A stretch of 64,000 nucleotides of DNA from contig NZ_BCTY01000001.1 in the NCBI RefSeq assembly GCF_001591005.1, positions 124,001 through 188,000 on the forward strand, in the 5' to 3' direction. Both the position numbers and the translations under genes were made by a program. Positions 19,333 to 28,121 of this stretch are shown here, piece by piece. The notes under the pieces are model-generated. The model did not search any database. It saw only the letters and a program-made list of their open reading frames with translations, and was not told the origin of the DNA. How positions within the stretch are numbered: position 1 is the first letter of the stretch; each line of letters opens with the position of its first letter. Origin of the DNA: Sphingomonas sanguinis NBRC 13937. Lineage in GTDB: Bacteria; Pseudomonadota; Alphaproteobacteria; Sphingomonadales; Sphingomonadaceae.

Positions 19333-20336
19333 CGGAAACGGCGAACGCGGTCGATCCGTCGTTGCTGGCCGACCCGGACGCCTTCCACCGGCTGGTCGTC
19401 GAGCCGTGCCGCCCGGTCGTTCTTCGCGGCGCGGTGTCCCACTGGCCGCTGGCGCGCGCCGCGGCGGAAGGCGGCGCATCGCTGGCTGACTATCTCGCGG
19501 AGTTCGATGTCGGGCGACAGGTCGAGGCCTTTGTCGGCGCGGCGGGGATCGGCGGCCGCTACACCTACACCGACGATCTCGCTGGCTTCAATTTCCGTCG
19601 GGAATCCATGACTCTGGGCGAGGCGATCCGGCGCATCACGCGCGCGGAGGGCGATGGCGATACGCTTTATGTCGGGTCGCTGCCGATGCCCGTCGTGCTG
19701 CCGGGCCTTGGTGAAGCCAATGGTCTGGGTTTCATGGCGCCAGCCGTGGCCCCGCGCATCTGGATCGGCCATGCGTCGACCGTCGCCTGCCATTACGACA
19801 TGATGGACAATCTCGCCTGCGCGGTGGCGGGACGGCGGCGCTTCACCCTTTATCCTCCCGATGCGATCGGCGACCTCTATGTCGGGCCGATCGACCACAG
19901 CATGGCGGGACAGCCCGTGGCACTCGCCGCCGAGGCCGAGCCGGGCGATCCGCGCTATCCCCGGTTCGACCAAGCGCGCGACCGGGCGATCACTATCGAC
20001 CTGGAACCCGGCGATGCGCTCTACATGCCAAAGCTCTGGTGGCACCGGGTCGAGGCGCGCGGTGCATTCAACCTGCTGGTCAATTACTGGTGGGACGCTT
20101 TTCCCGTCGCGCCGGACCAGCCCTTTCCCACGATGCTCCTGGCGATGAGCGCGATCGCGGGTCGGGCACCGGAGGAACGGGCGGCATGGCGGGCGTGGTT
20201 CGACCATTATGTATTCCGGCCCGACGGCCATCCCCTGTCCCATCTGCCGGAGGCGCGGCATGGCGTGCTGGGCGACGGGCCCGAGAACACCAAGATGCTC
20301 CGCGCCCACGCCATGCGGATGCTGCGCGGCGGATAG
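19329..20336 (+). CDS. Cupin-8/JmjC-type Fe(II)/2-oxoglutarate oxygenase-like protein
   Basis: A 335-residue cupin of the FIH/JmjC-like Cupin_8 family, cytoplasmic (no signal peptide). The metal-binding triad is complete: H155 and D157 in 'ACHYDMMDN' and distal H239 in 'WWHRVEARG'. 'GRRRFTLYPP' gives the usual 2-oxoglutarate-side lysine/arginine region. Such proteins hydroxylate proteins or small molecules. The start overlaps SapC's stop (ATGA), and its stop is only 4 bp from the convergent GH115 gene. Substrate unknown; possibly it acts in the same pathway as the halogenase. Confidence 0.85.
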   Translation: MTETANAVDPSLLADPDAFHRLVVEPCRPVVLRGAVSHWPLARAAAEGGASLADYLAEFDVGRQVEAFVGAAGIGGRYTYTDDLAGFNFRRESMTLGEAIRRITRAEGDGDTLYVGSLPMPVVLPGLGEANGLGFMAPAVAPRIWIGHASTVACHYDMMDNLACAVAGRRRFTLYPPDAIGDLYVGPIDHSMAGQPVALAAEAEPGDPRYPRFDQARDRAITIDLEPGDALYMPKLWWHRVEARGAFNLLVNYWWDAFPVAPDQPFPTMLLAMSAIAGRAPEERAAWRAWFDHYVFRPDGHPLSHLPEARHGVLGDGPENTKMLRAHAMRMLRGG

Positions 20337-20340
20337 CGAC

Positions 20341-22803
20341 TTAACCGGCGGGGTCGAGCGTCACCCCCTCGAACACCACTTCGGGATCGACCAGCCACAG
20401 GGTGATCCGGTGCCTGCCCGCCGCCAGTGACGGCAGCACGGTCGTGGCGACGCGGCGGTTTTCGATCACCGCGCGCCCCCAGCTTGCCTCGCTTTCCCCC
20501 CCCATCAGGTTCAGCATGATGGGCGCGCCGTCATCGACCGACAGTGCGACCCGGTGTTTGCCACCACCCCGCACGTCCAGCCCGGGGGCGGTGACGACGC
20601 CCAGCGTGACCGGACCAGCGCGGTCCCAGTTCACATCATAAACGATATGCGGACTGTCTCCACCAGGCCGCTCGATCACCGGGGCAGTGGTAGGAGTCGC
20701 GACCATCGCCGCGCCCTCTACCGTAAAGCCCGCCACACGCTGCCATCGGACACCCCGCCCATCGACCGCGCGTCCCGCATCGGCGGCGATCCGCAAGTGT
20801 GGCACGGCGGCAATCGGGGGAAGCGGCAGCGGCTTATCCACGCTGGCCAGCGCAGGCATCACATCGCTATCGGGCTGTTGCCAGCCGGTATAGCCGATAT
20901 GGGTCTGGGCCATCATGCTGGTCCACTTGCCGCCCGCCGTGTCGACTTCATAGTGCCGCCGGATCGCGGAATCCTGCGCGAAATAGCCCCGTGCCGCCTC
21001 GGCGAAACGCGCCGCCGCCTTCGCATCCCCCGCTTGTGCCGCCGCTCGGTTGGCCGCAACCGCCTGATACAGGCGATGAAGGTTGGTCATCGCTTCGATC
21101 CGGTGGAGGACCAGCTCGTAATAGGCATCGGGCTGGGCGGCGGGGAGCGCGGCCCCGACCTTACGCGCGGCCGCATCGAGCGCATTCCACTCGCCCAGCA
21201 CCCGCGCCCATTCGCCATTCGCCAGACCATAGGTCGTCGCATCGATCAGCTCGGGCTTGCGGCGGCTGGCGAGTTGCCCATAGCGGGTCAGGAGCGCACC
21301 GATCTCGGCCCCATGCGCCGGGCCGAACTGCTGCGTCGCCCAGCGGCTCGGGTAAGACTGCATCGCCGTCAGGTCCATCCGCGCCGGATTCCACGCCATG
21401 TCGAGGAAGAAGCTGGTCGGATATTCCATCGGCTTCAGGTCACCAACATTGACGATCCACAACCGGTCCGCGCTATAGTCGGATGCCATCCGCATCTGCT
21501 GCCATACGCGCGGGATCGCGTTGGTGTCCAACCACTTATAGTTGCGCGGGCCGCCGACATAATCGAAGTGGTAATAGACGCCCGCCCCCCCGGCGCGGCG
21601 TGCCCCCACGGGTGGAAGGCGGCGGATATTGCCCCAATTGTCGTCGGCGAAGAGCAGGGTCACGTCATCGGGGACGCGCATCCCCTGGTCATAATAATCC
21701 TGCACTTCCTTATAGAGCGCCCAGACCTGCGGCGTATCCAATGCTGGGCGGTGGGTCACGTCGGCGATGATCTGTCGCTGGTCGCGCACGATCCCCTGGA
21801 GCAGGTCGATCGCGGTGCCTTCGGTCATCGGCTCGTCACCGTCGCCGCGCATTCCGATCGTCACGGGGTCCTCCGCCTTGCCCCGCCGCTCGATCCCCTT
21901 GCGCCAAAAGGCGCGAAGTGCTGGGCCGTTCTTGCTATAGTCCCAGGGGCCGCTCCCCTCGCGTTTCCAGTCGGCCTGGGCCCGCTGCATCGGTTCATGG
22001 TGCGAGGTGCCGAGCAATATCCCCATCTGCTGCGCCAGCGGGGCGGAGGCGGGATCGTCTTCCCAGAGCGACTTGCCCCACATGGCGGGCCACAGGAAAT
22101 TGGCCTTGGAGCGCAGCAGCAGGGTGAAGACCTTCTCATAGGCCAGGTGATTGACCCCGCCGAACTTGGCACGCGCCCAGCCGCCGAAACCGGGCTCTTC
22201 GTCGTTGATGAAGATGCCGCGATACTTGACCACCGGATGGTCGGCGACCCGGCCTGCCGTCAGATAGAGCGTCGGACGGCGCTGCGCCGGAACGTCCGCC
22301 CACCATGTCCAGGGGCTGACCCCGGCCTTGGCGCTGATATCATAGAGGCCGAAAATGGTGCCCCGCCGATCCGCACCCACGATCACCAAGGCACGGGTGA
22401 CGCCCGGCAGGGGGTTGTCGACGACCTGTTCGACATAGCCTTCCCACTGACCCGCCAAGCCCCGCGCGTCGATCTTGCCCGCCCTCACCAGCGCGTCGAT
22501 CACCGCGCTATGGCCGAGCGTTCCGGCGATGATCGCCACACCGCCGCCCGGCTTATCGGTCAGGCGGACATCGCCGCCGCCCACCGCCTTCAGGTCGGCG
22601 ACCAGATCGGTCGCGGCACGGCGGACGCCCGGTTCATCCTGCGGATCGACCAGCACCCCGGTGGAGCGCCTCGGCGCCAACAGGCTCAGCGCGCCGGGCG
22701 TTGCCCGCTCGCACGCCACAACCGGCCCCGCACAGTCCGGCGCAGCCCAGGCCACACCCGGCAACAGGGCCAGCCATGCGGCGGACAAGAGCAAATGGCG
22801 CAT
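20341..22803 (-). CDS. GH115 xylan alpha-1,2-glucuronidase
   Basis: An 820-residue enzyme that removes (4-O-methyl)-glucuronic acid side chains from xylan. After signal peptide 'SAAWLALLPGVAWA' come the family landmarks 'SPWTWWADVP', 'YRGIFINDEEPG', 'FLWPAMWG', 'DDVTLLFADDNWGN' and 'YYHFDYVGGPRNYKW'. A C-terminal accessory beta domain ends the protein. Length is within the GH115 range. Start ATG 22803 is preceded by AGGAGAG; the frame stays open upstream without a ribosome site. It is transcribed divergently from the SGNH hydrolase, with operator-like site D between them. Confidence 0.93.
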   Translation of the reverse strand: MRHLLLSAAWLALLPGVAWAAPDCAGPVVACERATPGALSLLAPRRSTGVLVDPQDEPGVRRAATDLVADLKAVGGGDVRLTDKPGGGVAIIAGTLGHSAVIDALVRAGKIDARGLAGQWEGYVEQVVDNPLPGVTRALVIVGADRRGTIFGLYDISAKAGVSPWTWWADVPAQRRPTLYLTAGRVADHPVVKYRGIFINDEEPGFGGWARAKFGGVNHLAYEKVFTLLLRSKANFLWPAMWGKSLWEDDPASAPLAQQMGILLGTSHHEPMQRAQADWKREGSGPWDYSKNGPALRAFWRKGIERRGKAEDPVTIGMRGDGDEPMTEGTAIDLLQGIVRDQRQIIADVTHRPALDTPQVWALYKEVQDYYDQGMRVPDDVTLLFADDNWGNIRRLPPVGARRAGGAGVYYHFDYVGGPRNYKWLDTNAIPRVWQQMRMASDYSADRLWIVNVGDLKPMEYPTSFFLDMAWNPARMDLTAMQSYPSRWATQQFGPAHGAEIGALLTRYGQLASRRKPELIDATTYGLANGEWARVLGEWNALDAAARKVGAALPAAQPDAYYELVLHRIEAMTNLHRLYQAVAANRAAAQAGDAKAAARFAEAARGYFAQDSAIRRHYEVDTAGGKWTSMMAQTHIGYTGWQQPDSDVMPALASVDKPLPLPPIAAVPHLRIAADAGRAVDGRGVRWQRVAGFTVEGAAMVATPTTAPVIERPGGDSPHIVYDVNWDRAGPVTLGVVTAPGLDVRGGGKHRVALSVDDGAPIMLNLMGGESEASWGRAVIENRRVATTVLPSLAAGRHRITLWLVDPEVVFEGVTLDPAG

Positions 22804-22862
22804 CGTCTCTCTCCTGACCCTCTGGCAATCTGGCCAGGAGCCTTCTCGTTTGCTTTGAGCCA

Positions 22863-22876
22863 CGTTATCGCTACCA
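22863..22876. promoter_or_regulatory. XylR-like operator, site D
   Basis: Read on the reverse strand the site is TGGTAGCGATAACG, the closest relative of site B and of the remembered Caulobacter XylR operator. It lies between GH115 (start 22803) and the SGNH hydrolase (start 22923), 40-60 bp from each. Confidence 0.55.
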
Positions 22877-22922
22877 TAAGCCATGGCCGCAAGCGCCGAT
22901 CGATGGAAATGAGAGGATGGAG

Positions 22923-24161
22923 ATGAAGGCACGCCGCTTTCCGCACCGGTTGACGGGGCTGCTCGCGCTGCCGCTTCTGGTCGCCGCTCCGGCACTGGCG
23001 CGGGAGGTGCGCTGGACGCCCGCCTGGGGCTCGGCGCAGATGCGGGTCGATGGCGCCAACGCCGACAAGCTCGCCAAGGCCGGTCCCGCCACCATCCGCC
23101 AGTTCGTCCACCTGACCGCGACGGGCAAGGTTCTTCGCCTGCGCCTGTCGAACCTGACCGGCTCCACGCCGCTGCACATCGGCGCGGCGAGCATCGGTCT
23201 CGCCACAACCGGCCGAGCGGACGTCGCGGCTCCGCTGCCGGTCCGCTTCGACGGCCGGGCGGACGTCATCCTGCCGCCCGGAGCCGAGCTTTACTCCGAT
23301 CCGATCGCGCTGCCGGTCCAGACGGGGAGCGATGTCGCGGTCAGCCTCTATTTCCCTGACACCGTCACCACGCCGACCGGCCATTCGGCGGCGCGGGGCA
23401 CGACCTTCCTGATCGCAGGCGACGCCACCGCGCGCACCGCCCTGCCCGAGGCGCAGGCCATTGGCGGCTGGTGGAGCCTGTCCGATGTCGAAGTGCAGGA
23501 CGCGGTGCAGCGCCGTACCATCGTGACGATCGGGGACTCGATTACCGATGGCTATGGCATCGCCGACAACAGCAACCGGCGCTGGCCCGATGACCTCGCC
23601 CGGCGGCTCGCCGCCTCCCCCGCCACGCGCGGCTTTTCGGTCGTCAATACGGGGATCGGGGGCAACCGGGTGCTGCTCGACGGGCTGGGGCCCAATCTGA
23701 TGGCGCGGTTCGATCGCGACGTCATCGCCCGGCCCGGCGTCAGCCATGCGATCCTGCTGGAGGGCGTGAACGATCTGGGCGTGCTGACCCGCGAGCACCC
23801 CGTCGACGCGGCCACGCATCAGGCGATGGTGCGCCAGATCATCGCCGCCTATCGCCAGCTGGTCGAGCGGGCCCATGCGCATGGCATTCGTCTGATCATC
23901 GGGACGATCACGCCGTTTCAGGGCAACGACTATTACCATCCCGGCCCCGAGACCGAGGCGGATCGCCAGGCGATCAATCGTTTCATCCGTACGGCGGACA
24001 TCTTCGACGGGGTGGTCGATTTCGACCGGGTGGTGCGCGATCCGGCCAAGCCCGACCACCTGCTGCCCGCCTATGACTCCGGCGACCATCTCCACCCCAG
24101 CATGGCGGGATATCAGGCGATGGCCGAGGCGGTGCCGCTGTCCCTGTTCACCAAACCCTGA
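22923..24161 (+). CDS. Secreted SGNH/GDSL hydrolase (probable carbohydrate esterase)
   Basis: A ~412-residue secreted esterase with signal peptide 'GLLALPLLVAAPALA'. The four SGNH blocks are visible: 'TIGDSITDGYG' (nucleophile Ser), 'NTGIGGNRV', 'LEGVNDLG' and 'DSGDHLHPS' (Asp-His). The N-terminal ~170 residues form an extra beta domain. In this locus it likely deacetylates xylan or oligosaccharides. ATG 22923 gives AGAGG the better spacing; ATG 22917 is two codons upstream. Its stop codon directly abuts the convergent TonB receptor stop. Confidence 0.87.
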   Translation: MKARRFPHRLTGLLALPLLVAAPALAREVRWTPAWGSAQMRVDGANADKLAKAGPATIRQFVHLTATGKVLRLRLSNLTGSTPLHIGAASIGLATTGRADVAAPLPVRFDGRADVILPPGAELYSDPIALPVQTGSDVAVSLYFPDTVTTPTGHSAARGTTFLIAGDATARTALPEAQAIGGWWSLSDVEVQDAVQRRTIVTIGDSITDGYGIADNSNRRWPDDLARRLAASPATRGFSVVNTGIGGNRVLLDGLGPNLMARFDRDVIARPGVSHAILLEGVNDLGVLTREHPVDAATHQAMVRQIIAAYRQLVERAHAHGIRLIIGTITPFQGNDYYHPGPETEADRQAINRFIRTADIFDGVVDFDRVVRDPAKPDHLLPAYDSGDHLHPSMAGYQAMAEAVPLSLFTKP

Positions 24162-26561
24162 TCAGAACGCCGCGTCGAGACCGATACGAAGCGTACGCGG
24201 GCGCAGCGGCGTCACCTGATCTCGACCGGTGGCGAAGGGCGTGCCCAGCGCGAACCGGTTGCCGCGTACATTGGCCAGGTTGGTGATCCCCGCCGTCAGC
24301 CCGAACGGGCCCAGCCCCAGTCGCGAGGTCACGCCGCTGTCCCAATACTCGCCCTGCCGCTCGCCCAGGATCGGCCCGACGCCCAGTCGCGACGCGCCGA
24401 CATAGCGCAGCCAGCCATCGACGCGCAGGTCGCGCTCGCCCGCCAGCGTCCGCCGATAGACCAAGCCCGTCCGACCGGTGAAGCGGGCGATGTTGGGAAT
24501 TTGGCTCAGCCGCGCCAGGATCGCGGCGCGGTCCACCGTCTGCCCGTCCATCAAGGCAAAGACCTGCGCGCTCGACGGCTCATCGATCCGGCTGTCATTA
24601 TAGGACACCGCTCCCTCGACCCGCAGTCCGGCCGCGATCCGAAAGCCCGCCAGCGCCTCGATCGTCCAAAGCTGGCCGTCGCCGATATTGGCCGTGCTGG
24701 GCAGGCCGGTTGCGTCGATGAAGTCCGCCTGGATATCGCGCCATGACGTGTGGGCGAGCGTCAGCGATCCGTCGAACCGGTCGCGCCCGGGCTGCCCGCT
24801 CCGCAGGCCCGCCTCGATCGTCGACACCCGGTCGTTGCGGAACCGGCGGACCAGAGGCCCCTCGATCGTCAGCCCGCCGGGCCGAAACCCCTGCTGATAG
24901 CGCAGGAACAGCTGCGCCCCCGGCGTCAGGTCGATCAGCGCGGATGCGGAGGGCAGCAAGATGGTCTGCGCGCGCCGTGCCGTAACCTCGCGCAGACGCG
25001 CCAGCGTCTGGAAGGACAAGGCGGCGGGCAAATCCTCCCCCGCCCCATCCAGCACCGAACGGGTCACGCGAAGCCCGCCGGTGGTCAGCAGGCCGGGAAG
25101 CAGGCGCAGGCTCGCCTCGCCATAGAGCGTCGCTTCCTCCACCGTGTTGACGACACCGGTGCGGGGCACCAACTGCCCCGGCTCACCGAACAGGCGCGTC
25201 AGGCGGGTACGGTTGTGGACATAGCTGAACCCCACCAGCCAGCCTGATCCGTCCGGCGCGGAATGCCAGGCGCGTGTCTCATTGGCCTGCATCCGCGTGG
25301 CGTTGGCCTGAGCGAACAGCTGGACCGGGCCGCCGGGCGGGGTGGCGTCGTAACGCTCCATCAAATCGTGCGCGGTGATGCCGCTGCTGGAGCGGAAGCG
25401 GACCTGTCCCAACCGCCCGGAGACGACCAGCTGCGCCTGTCCGAAATCGGACGAAAAGCCCTCGGTAACGGGTGAGGAACGGGTCAGCGGCGGGCCGTCG
25501 CGATCGGCATATTGGCTGTCCGCACCGCGAATACGCTGGCCGATGCCGATCGCCTCGATGGTCCATCCGCCACCGAGATCGGCCTTCAGCGCCGCCCGGC
25601 CGCCCGCGATCCGGGTCCGGTTGACATCGGTGCGGCCGAGCAGCGGCTTATCGATATAGCCGCCCTCGCTGGCGCTGTCAGCAACCAGGCGGATCGCCAG
25701 CCGGTCAGCGATGATCGGCACGTTGAGCACTGCTTGCGCATCCACCCCCGGCGCGCCGTCGGTCGTCGCCGATCCACCGAGCATCACCGACCCCCCGGCT
25801 CGCGTCGCATCGGGGGCGTTGGGCACCAGCCGGATCAAACCACCCAGCGAACCCGCGCCGTATAGGGTCCCCTGCGGCCCCTCCAGCACCTCGACCGCCG
25901 CCAGATCGGCCAGGCGCAGGTCAGGATCGGGCGCGTTGTAGCTGAGCCGCAGGTCGCCGAAATATTGTCCGACGGTCGCCTGGGTCGGCCCGGTGAAGCT
26001 GGAATCGGCAATGCCCCGGATGAACAGCTTGTTGCGCCCCGCGCCCAGATAGGTGGACGCGATGGCCGTCATCCGGTCGGCGAGTTTCGATGTGCCGCCC
26101 GCCCCGCCCAGTTCCAGGTCGGCCCCCGCGACCTGCACCACCTGTCCGGCGAAATGGTCGCGGGTCGTATCGCGCTTGCTGGCGGTGACGACGATATCGT
26201 CGCTGGAGACTTCGGGAGGCAGCGGCCTGGGGGAGCGGCGCACCACAGGCGGCGCGGGCGTTCGCAGCCGCGGGGTCAGCCGCCATGCGCCGGGGCCCAG
26301 CACCTCAACCCGCGCGCCGCTGCCCCGCGCGATGGCCGCCAGCGCCTGTTCGACCGACAAGCGCCCGCGCAGGGCGGGCACGGGGCGGCGCCACAGCCCG
26401 GCATCCGGCACGGTGATATTCGCCCGCAAGGCGCGGCCCAGCGCCATGACCTGCGTGCCCACGGTCCCGGCGGGCAGGTCGACCGGCACACGCTCCGCCG
26501 CCAACGCGGGCGCGCCAGCGAACAGGGCGATCCCGACGATGCCGCCCGCGGCTATTCTCAC
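24162..26561 (-). CDS. TonB-dependent receptor with STN signalling domain (FecA-like)
   Basis: A 799-residue outer-membrane receptor with a GTG start overlapping fecR's stop by 4 nt. After the signal peptide ('GIALFAGAPALAA') comes an STN domain (about 25-95: 'LPAGTVGTQVMALG...RLSVEQALAAI'), the TonB box-like 'DDIVVTASKR', a plug and a barrel ending 'LRIGLDAAF'. STN receptors pass ligand binding to FecR and the sigma factor; both genes lie immediately upstream. The ligand could be a plant-derived oligosaccharide or a metal chelate; sequence alone does not decide. 'GPQGTLYGAGSLGG' is the conserved plug motif. Confidence 0.92.
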   Translation of the reverse strand: MRIAAGGIVGIALFAGAPALAAERVPVDLPAGTVGTQVMALGRALRANITVPDAGLWRRPVPALRGRLSVEQALAAIARGSGARVEVLGPGAWRLTPRLRTPAPPVVRRSPRPLPPEVSSDDIVVTASKRDTTRDHFAGQVVQVAGADLELGGAGGTSKLADRMTAIASTYLGAGRNKLFIRGIADSSFTGPTQATVGQYFGDLRLSYNAPDPDLRLADLAAVEVLEGPQGTLYGAGSLGGLIRLVPNAPDATRAGGSVMLGGSATTDGAPGVDAQAVLNVPIIADRLAIRLVADSASEGGYIDKPLLGRTDVNRTRIAGGRAALKADLGGGWTIEAIGIGQRIRGADSQYADRDGPPLTRSSPVTEGFSSDFGQAQLVVSGRLGQVRFRSSSGITAHDLMERYDATPPGGPVQLFAQANATRMQANETRAWHSAPDGSGWLVGFSYVHNRTRLTRLFGEPGQLVPRTGVVNTVEEATLYGEASLRLLPGLLTTGGLRVTRSVLDGAGEDLPAALSFQTLARLREVTARRAQTILLPSASALIDLTPGAQLFLRYQQGFRPGGLTIEGPLVRRFRNDRVSTIEAGLRSGQPGRDRFDGSLTLAHTSWRDIQADFIDATGLPSTANIGDGQLWTIEALAGFRIAAGLRVEGAVSYNDSRIDEPSSAQVFALMDGQTVDRAAILARLSQIPNIARFTGRTGLVYRRTLAGERDLRVDGWLRYVGASRLGVGPILGERQGEYWDSGVTSRLGLGPFGLTAGITNLANVRGNRFALGTPFATGRDQVTPLRPRTLRIGLDAAF

Positions 26562-27493
26562 CCGCGTGGTTCCAGCATCCAGCCAGCGGCGTCTTGCCGC
26601 ACCCGTACATCCATCAACGATCCCAACAAGGCCGGGTCGCGCCGGACGGCCTGAATGTCGATCACGCCACGGAACGGCCGCGTCGCGATGGCGGGCGCCA
26701 CCGACACCGGCTGTCGCAGGAAGCGCGACAGGTCTTCGGCCACTTCGCGCAAGGGTGCGCCGTCAAAGGCCAGCCGCCCGTCCCGCCAGCCGCCGACATC
26801 CTCGGGCTCGACCGACGCGCGGACCAGCCGGTCCTTCTCGACCACCACGGCCTGCCCGGCGTCGAGGCGCATCGCGGCCCCCTTGGGATCGACCATGACC
26901 GCGCCCTCGGCGACCGCCACGCGGGTCTGCCGCTGGCCCAGCCGCACGTCGAACACCGTGCCCAGATCGACCAGCGCGACCCCGCCCGCCTGCACCGCGA
27001 AGGGACGCCGGTCGTCATGCTTCACTCGGAACAGCGCCTCGCCCCGCTCCAGACTCGCCCGGCGCGGATCGGCGCGGTCCAGCGCGATCCGGCTCGCGCC
27101 CGCCAGCGTGATCGCGCTGCCGTCGGCCAAAGCCAGTACACGAGTCTCCCCCGCCGCCGTCTCCACCGCATAGGGTTGCGACCGGTCCTGCCATGCCTGG
27201 AGCCCGATGGCGCCCACCAGTGCCGCGGCCACCGCTCCGCCGATCCAGCGCAATGCGCCGCGCCGGGGTGCGGTCGGCTGAGGTTCGGCCAGCAGCTCGG
27301 GATGCGCCGCCAAGGCCTCTTCCGCGTCCAGCAGCGTCGCCGCCATCCGGTCGTAGCGCTCGGCATGACCGGGGTCGACCTCCAGCCAGTCGGTGAACGC
27401 ATCCCAGTCGGCGCGCGCGGGGTCCGCCATGCGCAGCGCCCAGTCGAGCGCTTCGGCGTCGATGCCGGGGGCGGTATGTCGGTCCTGGCTCAT
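26558..27493 (-). CDS. FecR-family anti-sigma factor / sigma regulator
   Basis: A 311-residue inner-membrane regulator. The N-terminal cytoplasmic part ('ALDWALRMADP...FTDWLEVDPGHAERYDRM') is the DUF4880-like sigma-binding region. One membrane span lies around 83-100 ('WIGGAVAAALVGAIGLQAW'). The periplasmic FecR domain has 'AAGETRVLALADGSAITLAGAS' split around the typical 'LxDGSxxxL' core, plus a C-terminal STN-like segment. It overlaps both the sigma gene upstream and the TonB receptor downstream by 4 nt, so the three are made together in a fixed order. Confidence 0.92.
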   Translation of the reverse strand: MSQDRHTAPGIDAEALDWALRMADPARADWDAFTDWLEVDPGHAERYDRMAATLLDAEEALAAHPELLAEPQPTAPRRGALRWIGGAVAAALVGAIGLQAWQDRSQPYAVETAAGETRVLALADGSAITLAGASRIALDRADPRRASLERGEALFRVKHDDRRPFAVQAGGVALVDLGTVFDVRLGQRQTRVAVAEGAVMVDPKGAAMRLDAGQAVVVEKDRLVRASVEPEDVGGWRDGRLAFDGAPLREVAEDLSRFLRQPVSVAPAIATRPFRGVIDIQAVRRDPALLGSLMDVRVRQDAAGWMLEPRG

Positions 27494-27981
27494 CCGATCT
27501 GTTCCTTGAGCGCGGCAATGGCCTGGGCGGCCAGGCGAAGGTCGTTTTCGACCGTACTGATACTGATCCCCAATTCCTCGGCGACCCGCTTCTGCGCCAA
27601 ACCCTCCACCCGCACGCGGCGAAAGACGGTGGCGGGCCGTTCGCCCAAAGCCGCCAGTGCCTGGGCGATCCGCTCGGCGGTCTGGCGGGCGATCAGGGTC
27701 CGCTCGGCCTCGGGAGTTTCGGACTCATGCCCTTCTGCCCAATGCTGTTCGCGCTGCTCCGATTGCCTGCGCGAGCGATAGCGGTCGATCATCAGCATGT
27801 CGGCCGCGCGGTAGAGATAGGCCAGCGGGTTGGCGATCGGCCCATCCATCCGCCCCGACAGCTTGACCCACAGGTCCTGCACCAGATCCTCCGCCGCATC
27901 GCCCGCGCCGCGCGCCGCCAGGAAGCGGACCAGCTTTTCGCGATTGGCGAGGAAAACGGCCTCGATCCCGGTGGGCGACAT
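27490..27981 (-). CDS. FecI-like ECF sigma factor
   Basis: A 163-residue ECF sigma factor. Region 2 is visible as 'AEDLVQDLWVKL...NPLAYLYRAADMLMIDRYRS', and region 4 as 'FRRVRVEGLAQKRVAEELGISISTVENDL', a clear HTH. The start is set at ATG 27981 because region 2 then begins a usual distance in; the ribosome site there is weak, and the longer upstream frame looks non-coding. First gene of the FecI-FecR-TonB operon. It should direct RNA polymerase to the promoter of its own receptor when the receptor is liganded. Confidence 0.9.
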   Translation of the reverse strand: MSPTGIEAVFLANREKLVRFLAARGAGDAAEDLVQDLWVKLSGRMDGPIANPLAYLYRAADMLMIDRYRSRRQSEQREQHWAEGHESETPEAERTLIARQTAERIAQALAALGERPATVFRRVRVEGLAQKRVAEELGISISTVENDLRLAAQAIAALKEQIG

Positions 27982-28040
27982 GGAGTGAACCGGCGAAATG
28001 GGCGGGGAGCATCGGCGTTTAGCCGAACCGCCCTGATATG

Positions 28041-28075
28041 AAAAGGAGCCCCACCGGGACGCGTGGTGGGGCTCC
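28041..28075 (-). terminator. Rho-independent terminator of the autotransporter gene
   Basis: An 11-bp perfect stem (GGAGCCCCACC / GGTGGGGCTCC, loop 9 nt, 28045-28075), followed on the reverse strand by TTTT, lies about 45 bp past the autotransporter stop and just before the divergent sigma-factor gene region. Confidence 0.85.
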
Positions 28076-28121
28076 GAACGGCCGCGTGCGCTACAGGGGG
28101 GATGCACGCGACCGAACTCGC

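Noticed and set aside
20554..22926. A 790-codon plus-strand open frame opposite GH115
   Set aside because: Antisense shadow of a clear GH115 enzyme.
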